Shown: positions 8,792-17,175, counted from the first letter of the stretch. The stretch is DNA of 64,000 bases from Tumebacillus amylolyticus (GCF_016722965.1 NZ_JAEQNB010000004.1:186001-250000); one strand, 5' to 3'. Program-made: numbers and translations. Notes: generated by a model not told the origin, from the sequence alone.

Positions 8792-9682
8792 TTGAACCGA
8801 ACCACCCTGGGTGTCGCTCTCGTCCTGATATCTGCAACCTGTTTTGGTGTCATGTCGATCTTCGCCGTGTACGCGTACCGAGACGGAGCTTCCGTCCTCG
8901 GCTTGCTGACGATTCGTTTTGCACTGGCGGCGGTCCTGTTCTCGCTCTACATCGGAGTGGCCCGCGTGAAGATCCGTCTCACAATGCGAGAACTTCTCGC
9001 CCTGTTCATCCTCGGCGGTGTGCTCTATGCGACGATGTCGTTTACATTTTTCACAGCGGTGCAGTACATTTCGCCCTCGTTGGCAGCTCTCTTGCTCTAC
9101 AGTTATCCAGTCTTCGTCGCAGTGCTGTCCGCTCGGGTGGACAAGGAGCGCTTGAACCGCCGCGTCGTCCTCTCGCTGCTCTTGGCGATGGCGGGACTCG
9201 TGCTGGTGCTGGGCACCTCGTTTGCCGACGTGAACCCGCTCGGCATCGTGTTCGGTGTCGTCTCGGCCCTTCTCTACTCGATCTACATCGTCCTGAGCAA
9301 CCGTGTCGTCAAAAGCGTGCCCTCCGTTGTCACCAGCGGCAGTGTGACGATGTTCACCGCGCTTACGCTCCTCGTGGTCTCGCTTAGCACGAACCAATTT
9401 CAACTCCACTTCGGGGTACAGGCGTGGCTAGCCATCGGTGGAATCATCCTGTTCCCGACGATCATCGCAATGGTTACGTTCTTCTACGGCCTGAACATCA
9501 TCGGTTCCACGAAAGCTTCAATTCTCAGCATGATCGAACCCTTGGTGACAATTCTCGCGTCCGCTCTGCTGATCGGGGACCGCTTGACGATCGCCCAGTG
9601 GATCGGCGGAGGGGCTGTCCTGCTCGGGGCCTTGCTCGTCATGATCAAACAACCAGAAGAGGGGAGCCTCGTACCGGAATGA
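8792..9682 (+). CDS. EamA/DMT-family transporter
   Basis: 296 residues with ten predicted membrane helices made of two EamA repeats, as in drug/metabolite exporters of the RhaT/YdcZ type; the second repeat includes IGSTKASILSMIEPLVTILASALLIGDRLT, typical of the family. The start is TTG at 8792 after AAAGGGGAA. The stop overlaps the start of nth in an ATGA arrangement, indicating translational coupling with that DNA-repair gene. The transported molecule cannot be told from sequence. Confidence 0.85.
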   Translation: MNRTTLGVALVLISATCFGVMSIFAVYAYRDGASVLGLLTIRFALAAVLFSLYIGVARVKIRLTMRELLALFILGGVLYATMSFTFFTAVQYISPSLAALLLYSYPVFVAVLSARVDKERLNRRVVLSLLLAMAGLVLVLGTSFADVNPLGIVFGVVSALLYSIYIVLSNRVVKSVPSVVTSGSVTMFTALTLLVVSLSTNQFQLHFGVQAWLAIGGIILFPTIIAMVTFFYGLNIIGSTKASILSMIEPLVTILASALLIGDRLTIAQWIGGGAVLLGALLVMIKQPEEGSLVPE

Positions 9683-10368
9683 AAAAAGCAGAAATTCCAG
9701 GCCTCATCGAACATTTGCAACAACTCTACCCGGACGCAAACTGCGAATTGATGTACCGCAACCCGTTCGAACTCCTGATTGCAGTCGTCCTGTCTGCGCA
9801 ATGCACCGACAAGTTGGTGAATGAAGTTACCCCCGGACTGTTCGAAAACTATCCGACCCCGGAGGTTATGGCGACTCTCACACAAGAGGAAATGGAAAAT
9901 GCGATCCGTCGGATCGGTCTGTTCCGAAACAAAGCGAAGAACATCTTGGAGACATGCAGGAGATTGGTGGAGGAGCAGAACGGGGAAGTGCCGAACGACT
10001 ACGACTACCTCGTCAGTCTGCCCGGCGTGGGCCGTAAAACGGCGAATGTGGTGTTGAGCGTTGCATTCGGTGTGCCGGCCATTGCGGTGGACACGCATGT
10101 GGACCGCCTCTCGCATCGTCTCGGCTTGACCAAAGCGACCAACGTGTTGGACACGGAAAAGGACCTGATGCGTAAACTGCCCAAGGAACACTGGACCTTC
10201 ACGCACCACGCCCTGATCCTGCACGGACGTCGCGTCTGTGCCGCACGCACTCCGAAGTGCGCGATGTGTCCGCTGCAAGACATCTGCAGCCATTTCAAAA
10301 AAGAGTCTAAAGCAGCAACCAAAGCTTCTGCGAAAGCGTCGAAACCCCGCAAGACGAAAACCTCCTAA
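9679..10368 (+). CDS. nth: Endonuclease III
   Basis: 229-residue DNA glycosylase/AP lyase for oxidised pyrimidines in base-excision repair. Visible hallmarks are the catalytic lysine in SAQCTDK, the helix-hairpin-helix LPGVGRKTANVVL, the catalytic aspartate in VDTHVDR, and the C-terminal [4Fe-4S] loop with CAARTPKCAMCPLQDIC (Cys-X6-Cys-X2-Cys-X5-Cys). A short Lys/Ala/Ser-rich tail follows. Translation begins at the ATG overlapping the transporter stop. The stop overlaps by four bases that of the convergent methyltransferase-like gene. Confidence 0.95.
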   Translation: MKKAEIPGLIEHLQQLYPDANCELMYRNPFELLIAVVLSAQCTDKLVNEVTPGLFENYPTPEVMATLTQEEMENAIRRIGLFRNKAKNILETCRRLVEEQNGEVPNDYDYLVSLPGVGRKTANVVLSVAFGVPAIAVDTHVDRLSHRLGLTKATNVLDTEKDLMRKLPKEHWTFTHHALILHGRRVCAARTPKCAMCPLQDICSHFKKESKAATKASAKASKPRKTKTS

Positions 10369-11123
10369 GAGGTCGTCAGCGGGCGCTTCGGCGCTTTCTG
10401 TTTCTTCTGAAAAATCATCAGATATTCGCCGGCATGCAGGGGGACCGGCAAGTGAGAAGACGGTGTACGCGCATCGTACAAATTAACGACGGAGAACCCG
10501 CGGGACAGGAAGCGGTGAACAAATTGGAACCCAAGCGGCATCGTGCGCCCACGGTCCTTGATGTCGCCGATCAAGATCGCGCAATATCCATCCGGCTTCA
10601 AGACGGTGAACAATTCCGCAGCGACCACCTCGATCGCGCTCAGAAAGTCGCGCGACGAGAGCAGGGACAGGTCGGACGGGAGGTCCTTCGAAAACTTATG
10701 AGTATGTCCATAGGGCGGTTGTGTAACGACGAGATCGACCGACTCCGGACCAAGTACATCGGCCAAACGGCGGGCATCTGCACAATACAAGTCACCCGCC
10801 ACATCTCCGATGCGGTCGCGCACATCCTCGACCATCTCGGGGTTGCAGTCCATCCCGATTGACCGACGGCTCATCCACAACGCCTCCGCATACGCGGTGC
10901 CGGAACCGAGAAAGCAGTCGAGCACCGTGTCGCCCGGACGGGAATACGATTGGATCAATTCACGAACAAGAGCTGGAGAGAAGGAAAGGGCGAAGGCTCC
11001 CGGCTCCTCACGCTCAAATTGGGGAGTGCTCCATGCTGTCGATAGCAAATCGAGTTGCGTCGCTTGGGGAAACGAACGGACATTTCGCACAGTAGCTTGG
11101 GAATGGAAAGCGGGAGTTGCCAT
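10365..11123 (-). CDS. SAM-dependent DNA-methyltransferase-like protein
   Basis: 252 residues. Motif I is VLDCFLGSGTAYAEALW, the DNA-methylase type (D.F.GSGTT). Motif IV is TQPPYGHT in place of the usual DPPY/NPPY, with threonine-glutamine ahead of PPY. The C-terminal PLHAGEYLMIFQK resembles the end of N4/N6 MTases. The nearby IGDIKDRGRTMPLGFQF also fits the family. It has no adjacent restriction nuclease, so it is either an orphan methylase or an RNA/other methyltransferase. ATG at 11123 follows GAGGAGTGAAGG; the longer reading to 11237 would cross its own promoter. Confidence 0.7.
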   Translation of the reverse strand: MATPAFHSQATVRNVRSFPQATQLDLLSTAWSTPQFEREEPGAFALSFSPALVRELIQSYSRPGDTVLDCFLGSGTAYAEALWMSRRSIGMDCNPEMVEDVRDRIGDVAGDLYCADARRLADVLGPESVDLVVTQPPYGHTHKFSKDLPSDLSLLSSRDFLSAIEVVAAELFTVLKPDGYCAILIGDIKDRGRTMPLGFQFVHRFLSRGFSVVNLYDARTPSSHLPVPLHAGEYLMIFQKKQKAPKRPLTTS

Positions 11124-11156
11124 GTAACCTTCACTCCTCTCAGTCTCTATGGGTCT

Positions 11157-11185
11157 ATTGTACATCGGGTGGTGAGATTTGACAA
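11157..11185 (-). promoter_or_regulatory. Promoter of the methyltransferase-like gene
   Basis: On the minus strand TTGTCA (complement of 11180-11185) and TACAAT (complement of 11157-11162) are separated by 17 bases. Confidence 0.75.
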
Positions 11186-11198
11186 GAACATATGTTCT
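11185..11198. promoter_or_regulatory. LexA-box-like palindrome between divergent genes
   Basis: AGAACATATGTTCT is a perfect 14-base palindrome whose core GAAC-N4-GTTC equals the Gram-positive LexA/DinR consensus (CGAAC-N4-GTTCG) apart from the outer base. It abuts the -35 of the minus-strand promoter and lies ahead of the plus-strand gene. Confidence 0.55.
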
Positions 11199-11266
11199 GT
11201 TTGTTTTGTACGGCACAAATTCGGTATGCTGATACATGGATAATCAGACTACAGGAGGGAAAATTT

Positions 11267-11623
11267 ATGACTGTGATCTTCATCGAACTCGGCATGGGCG
11301 TGGACCTGCATGGACAGGACGCGACCGTTGCCGCCATGCGCGCGTGCCGCGACGCCATCCAAGAAAACTCCATGCCGGGCCTGCGCTCGATCTTGCCCGG
11401 CAACGACCTCAAGAACATGAAAGTGCGCGTCAAACTGGGCGTTCCCGTCCCGGCAGAACAAGTGGACGTCGAACAGGTCAAGAAATCCTTCCCCTACGGT
11501 CAAGTCGAAGTTGAGATCGTAGCCGGCGGGTTGCTCTGCTCGAGCGGTGTCGTCTTGCCTGACAAGGGCGACAAAAACGACGAAGTGATCATCGTCAACG
11601 CGGCGGTCGAAGTCGGCTTCTAG
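11267..11623 (+). CDS. Lin0512 family protein
   Basis: 118 residues from an ATG after CAGGAGGGA. The opening MTVIFIELGMGVDLHGQD and the central VRVKLGVPVPAEQVD are typical of the Lin0512 family, short conserved proteins of unknown function in Bacilli and some other bacteria. No signal peptide or membrane segment is visible. It is divergent from the methyltransferase-like gene across the LexA-like palindrome, and a TATGCT -10-like element lies at 11225-11230. Confidence 0.7.
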   Translation: MTVIFIELGMGVDLHGQDATVAAMRACRDAIQENSMPGLRSILPGNDLKNMKVRVKLGVPVPAEQVDVEQVKKSFPYGQVEVEIVAGGLLCSSGVVLPDKGDKNDEVIIVNAAVEVGF

Positions 11624-11672
11624 TCCAAGTTGTTCTGAACGGGTGGATAAGCCCCATATAGTGAAGTAGCAT

Positions 11673-11712
11673 AAAATGAGATCACTCTGTAACGGAGTGA
11701 TTTTCATTTTTT
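11673..11712 (+). terminator. Intrinsic terminator after the Lin0512 gene
   Basis: AAATGAGATCACTC pairs with GAGTGATTTTCATTT around TGTAACG, followed by T residues. Confidence 0.75.
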
Positions 11713-11748
11713 GCCACAATAAGAACAAAAAGGAGACCAACGACACTC

Positions 11749-12357
11749 ATGCCCTGTATGCGTTCCGTTATGACCTTTGCGATCTTGACCTTCGTACTAT
11801 TGGTTTCGATGTGGGTGGAGTCCCCCGCACCGACAGCCTTGGCGACCCCCGTTCCGAACCCGATTCCGCTCGAAGACCGCCAAATCTCGGATCAGAAACA
11901 ATCCGTCCGCAACCAGCACATCCTCCTCGCCGCGCGCTCGCTCGAGCGACTGCAACAGGCGCAGGCGGAGCATAAAAAAATCGGCAAGCGCGTCGCCGAT
12001 TCGGCCGCTCACTTCGTCGGAACCCCGTATGTCTGGGGCGGCACCGGACCGCAAGGATTCGACTGTTCCGGGTTCACCCAATACATATTGAAACAAAACG
12101 GCATTGAAGTGCCGCGAAATTCCTATGACCAATATCACGTCGGCCGGGTGATTACCAGGCAGGAGTTGCAGCCGGGCGATCTCGTCTTTTTCACCACCTA
12201 CGCACCGGGCCCGTCCCACCTCGGCATCTATGTCGGCGAGGGCAAATTTATTCACGCGCTCAATCAACAGAAGGGAGTGACCACCTCAAAACTTGACACG
12301 GACTACTACAATGCTCGTTTCGTCGGAGCACGTCGTGTCGTCGGGACCTCGCTCTAG
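11749..12357 (+). CDS. Secreted NlpC/P60 endopeptidase
   Basis: 202 residues. An N-terminal hydrophobic signal segment (about residues 7-22, ending near APTALATP) is followed by a short helical linker and an NlpC/P60 domain from about residue 75. The catalytic triad is visible: Cys106 in FDCSGF, His157 in PSHLGIY and His169 in KFIHAL. Enzymes of this family cut gamma-D-glutamyl-diaminopimelate or related bonds in wall peptides, so it probably acts outside the cell in wall turnover. No LysM or SH3 wall-binding module is present. The RBS is AAGGAGA. Confidence 0.88.
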   Translation: MPCMRSVMTFAILTFVLLVSMWVESPAPTALATPVPNPIPLEDRQISDQKQSVRNQHILLAARSLERLQQAQAEHKKIGKRVADSAAHFVGTPYVWGGTGPQGFDCSGFTQYILKQNGIEVPRNSYDQYHVGRVITRQELQPGDLVFFTTYAPGPSHLGIYVGEGKFIHALNQQKGVTTSKLDTDYYNARFVGARRVVGTSL

Positions 12358-12427
12358 CTCTTCATTGACACGAAAGGAAAAACGTGCCACGATTAATGTT
12401 GAAAACGAGGAGTAGGAGATGGATGTC

Positions 12428-13366
12428 ATGAAAGTGGTTCACAACATCTCGGAACTGATTGGCGACACGCCGGTCGTTAAATTGAATCGACTCGTAACAG
12501 CCGAGATGGCAGACGTATATGTCAAGCTGGAGATGTTTAATCCGAGCCGCAGCGTCAAGGATCGGGCAGCTTCCAATATGATTTTTGAGGCAGAGCGCTT
12601 AGGGCTGTTGCAGGCGGGCGATACGATCATCGAACCGACGAGCGGCAACACCGGAATCGGACTTGCGATGGTCGGCGCGGCCAAGGGCTATCGCGTAATC
12701 CTCGTCATGCCGGACACCTGCACCAAGGAGCGAATTGCGATTCTCAAAGCATACGGTGCAGAAGTCGTGCTCTCTCCGGGCCCGGAACGCATGAACGGGG
12801 CCGTCGCCGTCGCCAAGCGTCTGGCGTCAGAGATTTCAGGTTCCTTTGTCCCGATGCAGTTTGAAAACTTGCACAACCCGGACATCCACCGCCGAACGAC
12901 GGCTCAGGAGATTTTCCAACAGATGGAGGGTCGACTGGATGCGTTCGTCGCCACCGCCGGCACCGGCGGGACGATCACGGGAACGGGGGAGACGCTCAAA
13001 GATTTGATCCCCGGCCTGCAAGTGTTCGTCGTAGAGCCGGAGTCGTCTGCCGTTCTGTCCGGTGAACCATCCGGTTCGCACAAAATCGTCGGGACGAGCC
13101 CCGGCTTCATACCGCCGATTCTCAACCAGAACGTCTACCAAGAAATTTTCAAGATCAAAGACCATGAGGCACAGGAGACGACCCGCCGTCTGGCTCGTGA
13201 GGAAGGCATCCTCGTGGGAACCTCATCGGGGGCGTCTGTACATACCGCTTTGCAAGTCGCGCGGCGCTTGGGCCCCGGACATCGCGTACTGTGCATCGCA
13301 CCTGACACGGGAGAGCGCTACCTGTCGTCCGATCTGTTTGCAAGCGACTCAGAGAAGGAGTGTTAA
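12428..13366 (+). CDS. cysK: Cysteine synthase family (O-acetylserine sulfhydrylase)
   Basis: PLP enzyme of fold type II, 312 residues from the ATG at 12428 (AGGAG nine bases upstream; ATG at 12419 is also possible after GAGGAG). The PLP lysine is in [11 protein letters not shown], the phosphate/substrate loop is [11 protein letters not shown], and the glycine-rich PLP loop is [13 protein letters not shown]. These define the CysK/CysM group making cysteine from O-acetylserine and sulfide; a closely related beta-synthase cannot be excluded. It heads an operon with a rhodanese and an SDR, consistent with sulfur handling. Confidence 0.88.
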   Translation: MKVVHNISELIGDTPVVKLNRLVTAEMADVYVKLEMFNPSRSVKDRAASNMIFEAERLGLLQAGDTIIEPTSGNTGIGLAMVGAAKGYRVILVMPDTCTKERIAILKAYGAEVVLSPGPERMNGAVAVAKRLASEISGSFVPMQFENLHNPDIHRRTTAQEIFQQMEGRLDAFVATAGTGGTITGTGETLKDLIPGLQVFVVEPESSAVLSGEPSGSHKIVGTSPGFIPPILNQNVYQEIFKIKDHEAQETTRRLAREEGILVGTSSGASVHTALQVARRLGPGHRVLCIAPDTGERYLSSDLFASDSEKEC

Positions 13367-13370
13367 ACTC

Positions 13371-13706
13371 ATGCCAAACCAAATCGAAGGCATCCAACAG
13401 TACGACGCCGAAGAACTCAAGAAGATCATCGAGAACAAGGAAAACATCGTCCTCATCGACGTTCGTGAACCGGAGGAGTACAACGCAGGTCACATCCCGG
13501 GCGTGCCGCTCGTTCCAATGAACACCATCCCGGGCAAAATCAACGACTTGGACAAGGACAAAGAGTACATCTTCGTCTGCCGCAGCGGCAACCGCAGCCA
13601 CCAAGTCGCGCGTTTCCTGAAACAACAAGGTTTTGAAAAAGTCCACAACTTCAACGGCGGGATGCTGTCGTGGAGAGAGCCGGTCAAGACCGGCATGGAA
13701 GAGTAG
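13371..13706 (+). CDS. Single-domain rhodanese-like protein
   Basis: 111 residues forming one rhodanese domain with the active-site loop CRSGNRS (Cys70), DVREPEEYNAGHIPG before it and the terminal NFNGGMLSW typical of this family. It likely carries a persulfide sulfur. The start is ATG at 13371 after AGAAGGAG, directly behind cysK, and its stop abuts the next start. Placement beside cysteine synthase suggests a role in sulfur transfer. Confidence 0.9.
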   Translation: MPNQIEGIQQYDAEELKKIIENKENIVLIDVREPEEYNAGHIPGVPLVPMNTIPGKINDLDKDKEYIFVCRSGNRSHQVARFLKQQGFEKVHNFNGGMLSWREPVKTGMEE

Positions 13707-14486
13707 ATGGCGGTGTCTCTGCGCGACCGGATCGTCTTGATCACCGGCAGTTCGAGCGGGATTGGGCGGGTGGCTGCGTTGAAGTTTGCGGCGGCCGGGG
13801 CGATCCCGGTGCTGACGGCGCGCTCCGTGGACAAGTTGCTCGAAGTCGCGGCGGAGATCCGAGATTCGTACGGCATCGAGGCACCTGTGTTTGCGCTCGA
13901 TGTGCGCTCGAACCAGCAGGTTCAGAGCGTCGTGTCGGAAGTATTGGATCGTTTCGGGCACATCGACATCCTCGTCAACAACGCGGGCTACGGCTTGTTT
14001 GAAAAAACGATCAACCTAAGCCTTGAGGACATTCAGGACATGATGGACGTGAATTATTTCGGTCTCGTGCGCATGACCCAATCGGTGTTGCCGTCCATGC
14101 TAGAGCGTCACAGCGGGCACATCATCAACCTTGCTTCGCTCGCGAGTTTCTTCGCCACGCCGACGCACGGTGTCTACGCGGCGACCAAGTTCGCCGTACA
14201 GGGATTCTCGGAAGGTCTGCGCTTTGAGTTAGACGGAACGGGCGTCCATCTCTCCACGATCAATCCTGGGCCGGTGGACACGCCGTTTTTTGACCGTGCA
14301 GATCGGACCAAATTGCCCAAGATCGCGTCGAAGTTCCTGAGCGCCGATGAAGTCGCCAATGCCGTGCTCCGTGCAGCTCGCGAACGCAAGCACATGTACG
14401 TGTTGCCGCGCATCGGACGCGCCGGAATCGCGCTGCGCCACCTGTTCCCGTGGTTTTACCACAAAGTAATGTTGTCAAATCACTAA
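13707..14486 (+). CDS. SDR-family NAD(P)-dependent oxidoreductase
   Basis: 259-residue classical short-chain dehydrogenase. The cofactor loop is TGSSSGIG near residues 13-20, NNAGYG follows at the end of strand 4, and the active site is Ser in NLASLASF with Tyr157 and Lys161 (YAATK). The C-terminal hydrophobic segment fits the membrane-associating YqjQ/DltE-like subgroup. The ATG follows the rhodanese stop with no gap. The substrate is unknown. The promoter for the next transcript overlaps its 3' end. Confidence 0.88.
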   Translation: MAVSLRDRIVLITGSSSGIGRVAALKFAAAGAIPVLTARSVDKLLEVAAEIRDSYGIEAPVFALDVRSNQQVQSVVSEVLDRFGHIDILVNNAGYGLFEKTINLSLEDIQDMMDVNYFGLVRMTQSVLPSMLERHSGHIINLASLASFFATPTHGVYAATKFAVQGFSEGLRFELDGTGVHLSTINPGPVDTPFFDRADRTKLPKIASKFLSADEVANAVLRAARERKHMYVLPRIGRAGIALRHLFPWFYHKVMLSNH

Positions 14487-14500
14487 GTTTTGCATATACT
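14472..14500 (+). promoter_or_regulatory. Promoter of the ABC-F leader
   Basis: TTGTCA (14472-14477) and TATACT (14495-14500) are 17 bases apart and overlap the end of the SDR gene. The predicted transcript start is near 14507, giving a leader of about 255 bases. Confidence 0.7.
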
Positions 14501-14536
14501 GGAAGTACCATTGATGAAGGAGTGTGAGAGGGACCC

Positions 14537-14575
14537 ATGTTGACGACCGTTGTTCTTGCAGTGCGTGTGGCTTGA
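14537..14575 (+). CDS. Leader peptide of the ABC-F gene (12 residues)
   Basis: A short frame encoding MLTTVVLAVRVA and a TGA stop, with AAGGAG at 14517 and AGAGGG at 14527 upstream. Its second half lies in the 5' arm of a long hairpin (TTGCAGT 14556-14562 with ACTGCAA 14613-14619; GGCT with AGCC; GGTGAA with TTCACC). The arrangement matches the upstream ORFs that control antibiotic-resistance ABC-F genes in Bacilli by ribosome stalling. It is supported by position and structure, not by similarity. Confidence 0.5.
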   Translation: MLTTVVLAVRVA

Positions 14576-14675
14576 GACAGGTGAAGTATGCCTTTTTTCA
14601 CCCATTCAGCCAACTGCAAGCAATGCGGGAGTGAACACCTACCTCACAGCTCGGTCGGAGTCTGTCTACTCGTGA

Positions 14676-14708
14676 GGGGTAGGGCGTTTATTCGCCCTAC
14701 CCCTTTTT
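14676..14708 (+). terminator. Leader terminator (candidate attenuator) before the ABC-F gene
   Basis: A perfect 11-base stem, GGGGTAGGGCG (14676-14686) with CGCCCTACCCC (14693-14703), is followed by TTTTT. CCTACCTCAC at 14638-14647 can pair with GTGA-GG-GGTAGG at 14672-14683 and would block the stem, a candidate antiterminator. The coding sequence starts 57 bases after the T run with no separate promoter evident. Confidence 0.75.
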
Positions 14709-14764
14709 GTGTTGCCTGTGTTGGCGCATGAATGGGATCAAACCATCCAAGGGAGGATTCCGTC

Positions 14765-16327
14765 ATGAGCATTTTACATGTTGAAAACGTCACCCATTCG
14801 TTTGGGGACAAAACCGTATTCCGCGATCTGTCGTTCCGTCTGCTTCACCACGAGCGCGTGGGGTTGGTCGGCCCAAACGGGGCAGGGAAGTCGACTCTCA
14901 TCCGCATCCTGAGCGGCGAAACTTTGCCGGACAGCGGTGCGGTTCACTGGCTGTCGGGCGTTGAAGTGGGGCATTTGCAACAGCATATCGACCTCGAGCC
15001 GGGGCAGACCTTGCGCGACTATCTGCGCGGCTCCTTCGCTGAACTCTACGCTTTGGAAGCCGAGATGAACTTCGTCACGCAAAAAATGGCCGAGAGTCTT
15101 CACGACCTCGACCATCTCCTCAACCGGTTTTCCGTCATTCAAGAAACGCTCGACCTCCACGATTTCTACTCTCTCGAAGCCAAAATCGAGGAAGTCGCCC
15201 ACGGTCTCGGGTTGCATCAACTGGGCTTTGAAACCCACGTTGACCAACTGAGCGGAGGGCAGCGCACCAAACTCCTGTTGGCAAGACTCCTTTTACAGAA
15301 GCCGCAAGTGCTCTTGCTCGACGAGCCTTCCAACTACCTCGATACGGAGCACATCGAGTGGCTGACGGGTTACCTGCGCAACTACCCGCATGCGTTCCTC
15401 TTGATCTCGCATGACACGCGGTTCTTGAACGAAGTCGTCAACATCATCTACCACCTCGAACACCAGCGTCTAACCCGCTATGTCGGCAACTACGAGCAGT
15501 TCGTCCTCCTCGCCGAGCAACGCCGAACCCAACTGATGCAGGCGTACAGCCAGCAACAGCGCGAGATCAAGAAACTCGAAACCTACATCGCGAAAAACAA
15601 AGTCCGCACCGCGACCGCAAGACAAGCGAAGAGCCGAGAGAGGCGTCTGGAAAAAATCGACCGTCTCGACAGACCTGCAGGCCAGCCGAAACCGCTCTTC
15701 AAATTCAAAGTCTCGGTCGACCCGACCAGCGTCATCTTGGAAACGAAGCACCTCACAGTCGGATATGAAAAAGAGAACGCCTTGCTTCCGCCGCTTTCTC
15801 TCACCCTCAAACGTGGAGCCAAAGTCGCGCTGGTCGGTTACAACGGCATTGGCAAAACCACATCGCTCAAGACCTTGCTCGGCCTGCTCCCGTCCTTAGA
15901 AGGACACGTCCGCTACGGAGAGCGCGTGCAACCTGCCTACTTCGCGCAAGAAGTCGAGTTCAAAGACGGACACTCCGCGCTGGAAGAAGTCTGGCGCTCG
16001 TTCCCGCACCTCACGCAAAAAGAGGTACGCCAGGCACTCGCCCGCTGTGGACTCAAAACGGAGCACATCGGCCAGCCGCTCTCCACGCTCTCAGGAGGCG
16101 AGCAGACCAAAGTCCGACTCTGCAAGTTGATGCTCTCCGACAGCAATTGGCTGGTGCTCGACGAACCGACCAACCACCTCGACCAACAGGCCAAAAAAGC
16201 GCTGAAGGAGGCGCTGACCGCATACCCCGGCACCGTCCTGCTCGTCACCCACGAGCCCGAATTCTACGAGGGCTGGGTGACGGAGGTTTGGGACGTGCAG
16301 GCTTGGCGCGGTCGGGCCTCCTTCTAG
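14765..16327 (+). CDS. ABC-F family ATPase (ribosome-associated)
   Basis: 520 residues with two ABC domains and no membrane segments. Domain 1 has GPNGAGKST, LSGGQRTK and LLLLDEPSNYLD; domain 2 has GYNGIGKTT, LSGGEQTK and LVLDEPTNHLD. Between them (about 235-310) is the long charged linker with RQAKSRERRLEKIDRLDRP that in ABC-F proteins reaches the peptidyl-tRNA site. The ATG at 14765 has GGGAGG eight bases upstream. The attenuator-like leader argues for an antibiotic-resistance or translation-rescue role rather than housekeeping; the exact subfamily cannot be fixed by eye. The stop overlaps that of the convergent gene. Confidence 0.88.
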   Translation: MSILHVENVTHSFGDKTVFRDLSFRLLHHERVGLVGPNGAGKSTLIRILSGETLPDSGAVHWLSGVEVGHLQQHIDLEPGQTLRDYLRGSFAELYALEAEMNFVTQKMAESLHDLDHLLNRFSVIQETLDLHDFYSLEAKIEEVAHGLGLHQLGFETHVDQLSGGQRTKLLLARLLLQKPQVLLLDEPSNYLDTEHIEWLTGYLRNYPHAFLLISHDTRFLNEVVNIIYHLEHQRLTRYVGNYEQFVLLAEQRRTQLMQAYSQQQREIKKLETYIAKNKVRTATARQAKSRERRLEKIDRLDRPAGQPKPLFKFKVSVDPTSVILETKHLTVGYEKENALLPPLSLTLKRGAKVALVGYNGIGKTTSLKTLLGLLPSLEGHVRYGERVQPAYFAQEVEFKDGHSALEEVWRSFPHLTQKEVRQALARCGLKTEHIGQPLSTLSGGEQTKVRLCKLMLSDSNWLVLDEPTNHLDQQAKKALKEALTAYPGTVLLVTHEPEFYEGWVTEVWDVQAWRGRASF

Positions 16328-16704
16328 GGCACGAACGGTTGGTTGTAGTTCTCGGGGTTGAGATGTTTTTCGAGGAAGAACAACTGATGGGGACTTCCTT
16401 CGTACACTTTGCGCAGGATGGCGAGCATGTCGTCGATCACCAGATCGAACTGCTCGCGAAATGAATCGGTCAAGTCGGTGAGCCGGACATTGTGGTCCCG
16501 GAACTCCACGCCCTCCTCAAGCTCCTTGAACGGAAACTTGTGTACGGCGTTGCGCAGAAAATTGAAGCGGGAGTCGAGGGAGTAGAGCGTGTGGTTCTGT
16601 AGATTGTCGATGAACAGCACGCCTTCCGCTTTGTGGTAATAATCGTCCGGTTCCTCGACACTGACCAAGTAGACATGGGTGATATGCGTTCGTTGTCGTT
16701 TCAT
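16324..16704 (-). CDS. Hypothetical protein, 126 residues
   Basis: I do not recognise a family. It is a soluble, charged protein opening MKRQRTHITHVYLVSVEEPDDYY, without signal peptide or membrane segment. It has a good RBS (CAGGAG, eight bases before ATG), which supports it as real. It is convergent with the ABC-F gene with a four-base stop overlap and divergent from the cold-shock gene. Confidence 0.65.
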   Translation of the reverse strand: MKRQRTHITHVYLVSVEEPDDYYHKAEGVLFIDNLQNHTLYSLDSRFNFLRNAVHKFPFKELEEGVEFRDHNVRLTDLTDSFREQFDLVIDDMLAILRKVYEGSPHQLFFLEKHLNPENYNQPFVP

Positions 16705-16761
16705 GAGAGATGCTCCTGATTGTTTTTGTGAATGCTGAGTTCAAAAGTCAGATAGTGTTCG

Positions 16762-16812
16762 TTGACATTGTTGGCTGGGCACGGTAGAATATAAAACAAA
16801 GGTGTCACCTTT
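16762..16812 (+). promoter_or_regulatory. csp promoter and palindrome at the transcript start
   Basis: TTGACA (16762-16767) and TAGAAT (16785-16790) are 17 bases apart. The perfect 15-base palindrome AAAGGTG-T-CACCTTT (16798-16812) lies at the predicted 5' end of the mRNA and could be an RNA hairpin or an operator. Confidence 0.75.
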
Positions 16813-16837
16813 TAATGTACCGTTAGGAGGCTTCCCA

Positions 16838-17038
16838 ATGCAAGGTAAAGTGAAATGGTTCAACGCAGAAAAAGGTTATGGTTTCATCGAAACTGAACAA
16901 GGTGGCGACGTATTCGTACACTTCTCCGCCATCCAAGTAGACGGTTTCAAAACCCTCGAGGAAGGCCAAGAAGTGACCTTCGAAATCGTGGAAGGCGCAC
17001 GAGGCCCGCAAGCTGCGAACGTAACGAAAAACAACTAA
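16838..17038 (+). CDS. Cold-shock protein (CspA/CspB family)
   Basis: 66-residue OB-fold RNA/DNA-binding protein, the normal length. It shows RNP1 (KGYGFIE) and RNP2 (VFVHF) and the opening [16 protein letters not shown]. These proteins melt mRNA structure in the cold and during growth. The ATG at 16838 follows TTAGGAGG; the upstream in-frame ATG at 16802 would fall in the leader. Monocistronic, with its own promoter and terminator. Confidence 0.95.
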   Translation: MQGKVKWFNAEKGYGFIETEQGGDVFVHFSAIQVDGFKTLEEGQEVTFEIVEGARGPQAANVTKNN

Positions 17039-17060
17039 TTGATGCAAGCGACGCAGTCTA

Positions 17061-17090
17061 AGTCCTGGGAGATGATCCTGGGACTTTTTT
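17061..17090 (+). terminator. Intrinsic terminator after csp
   Basis: AGTCCTGGGA pairs with TCCTGGGACT (two G-T pairs) and is followed by T residues. Confidence 0.8.
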
Positions 17091-17175
17091 GTTTTGCCTG
17101 GAATACCATGTAGGCATACGCAGGGAAGCCAAAGTTCATACTACAGGGAAAACCAACCTAACGGGGGTGGCCCAG

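Noticed and set aside
10365-11123. Restriction-modification or phage-defence island around the methyltransferase-like gene
   Set aside because: No nuclease, specificity subunit, ATPase or defence neighbour is visible; the flanking genes are nth and a Lin0512-family gene.
12379-12418. T-box or other riboswitch ahead of cysK
   Set aside because: The gap is about 60 bases, too short for a T-box, and has no T-box motif or terminator.
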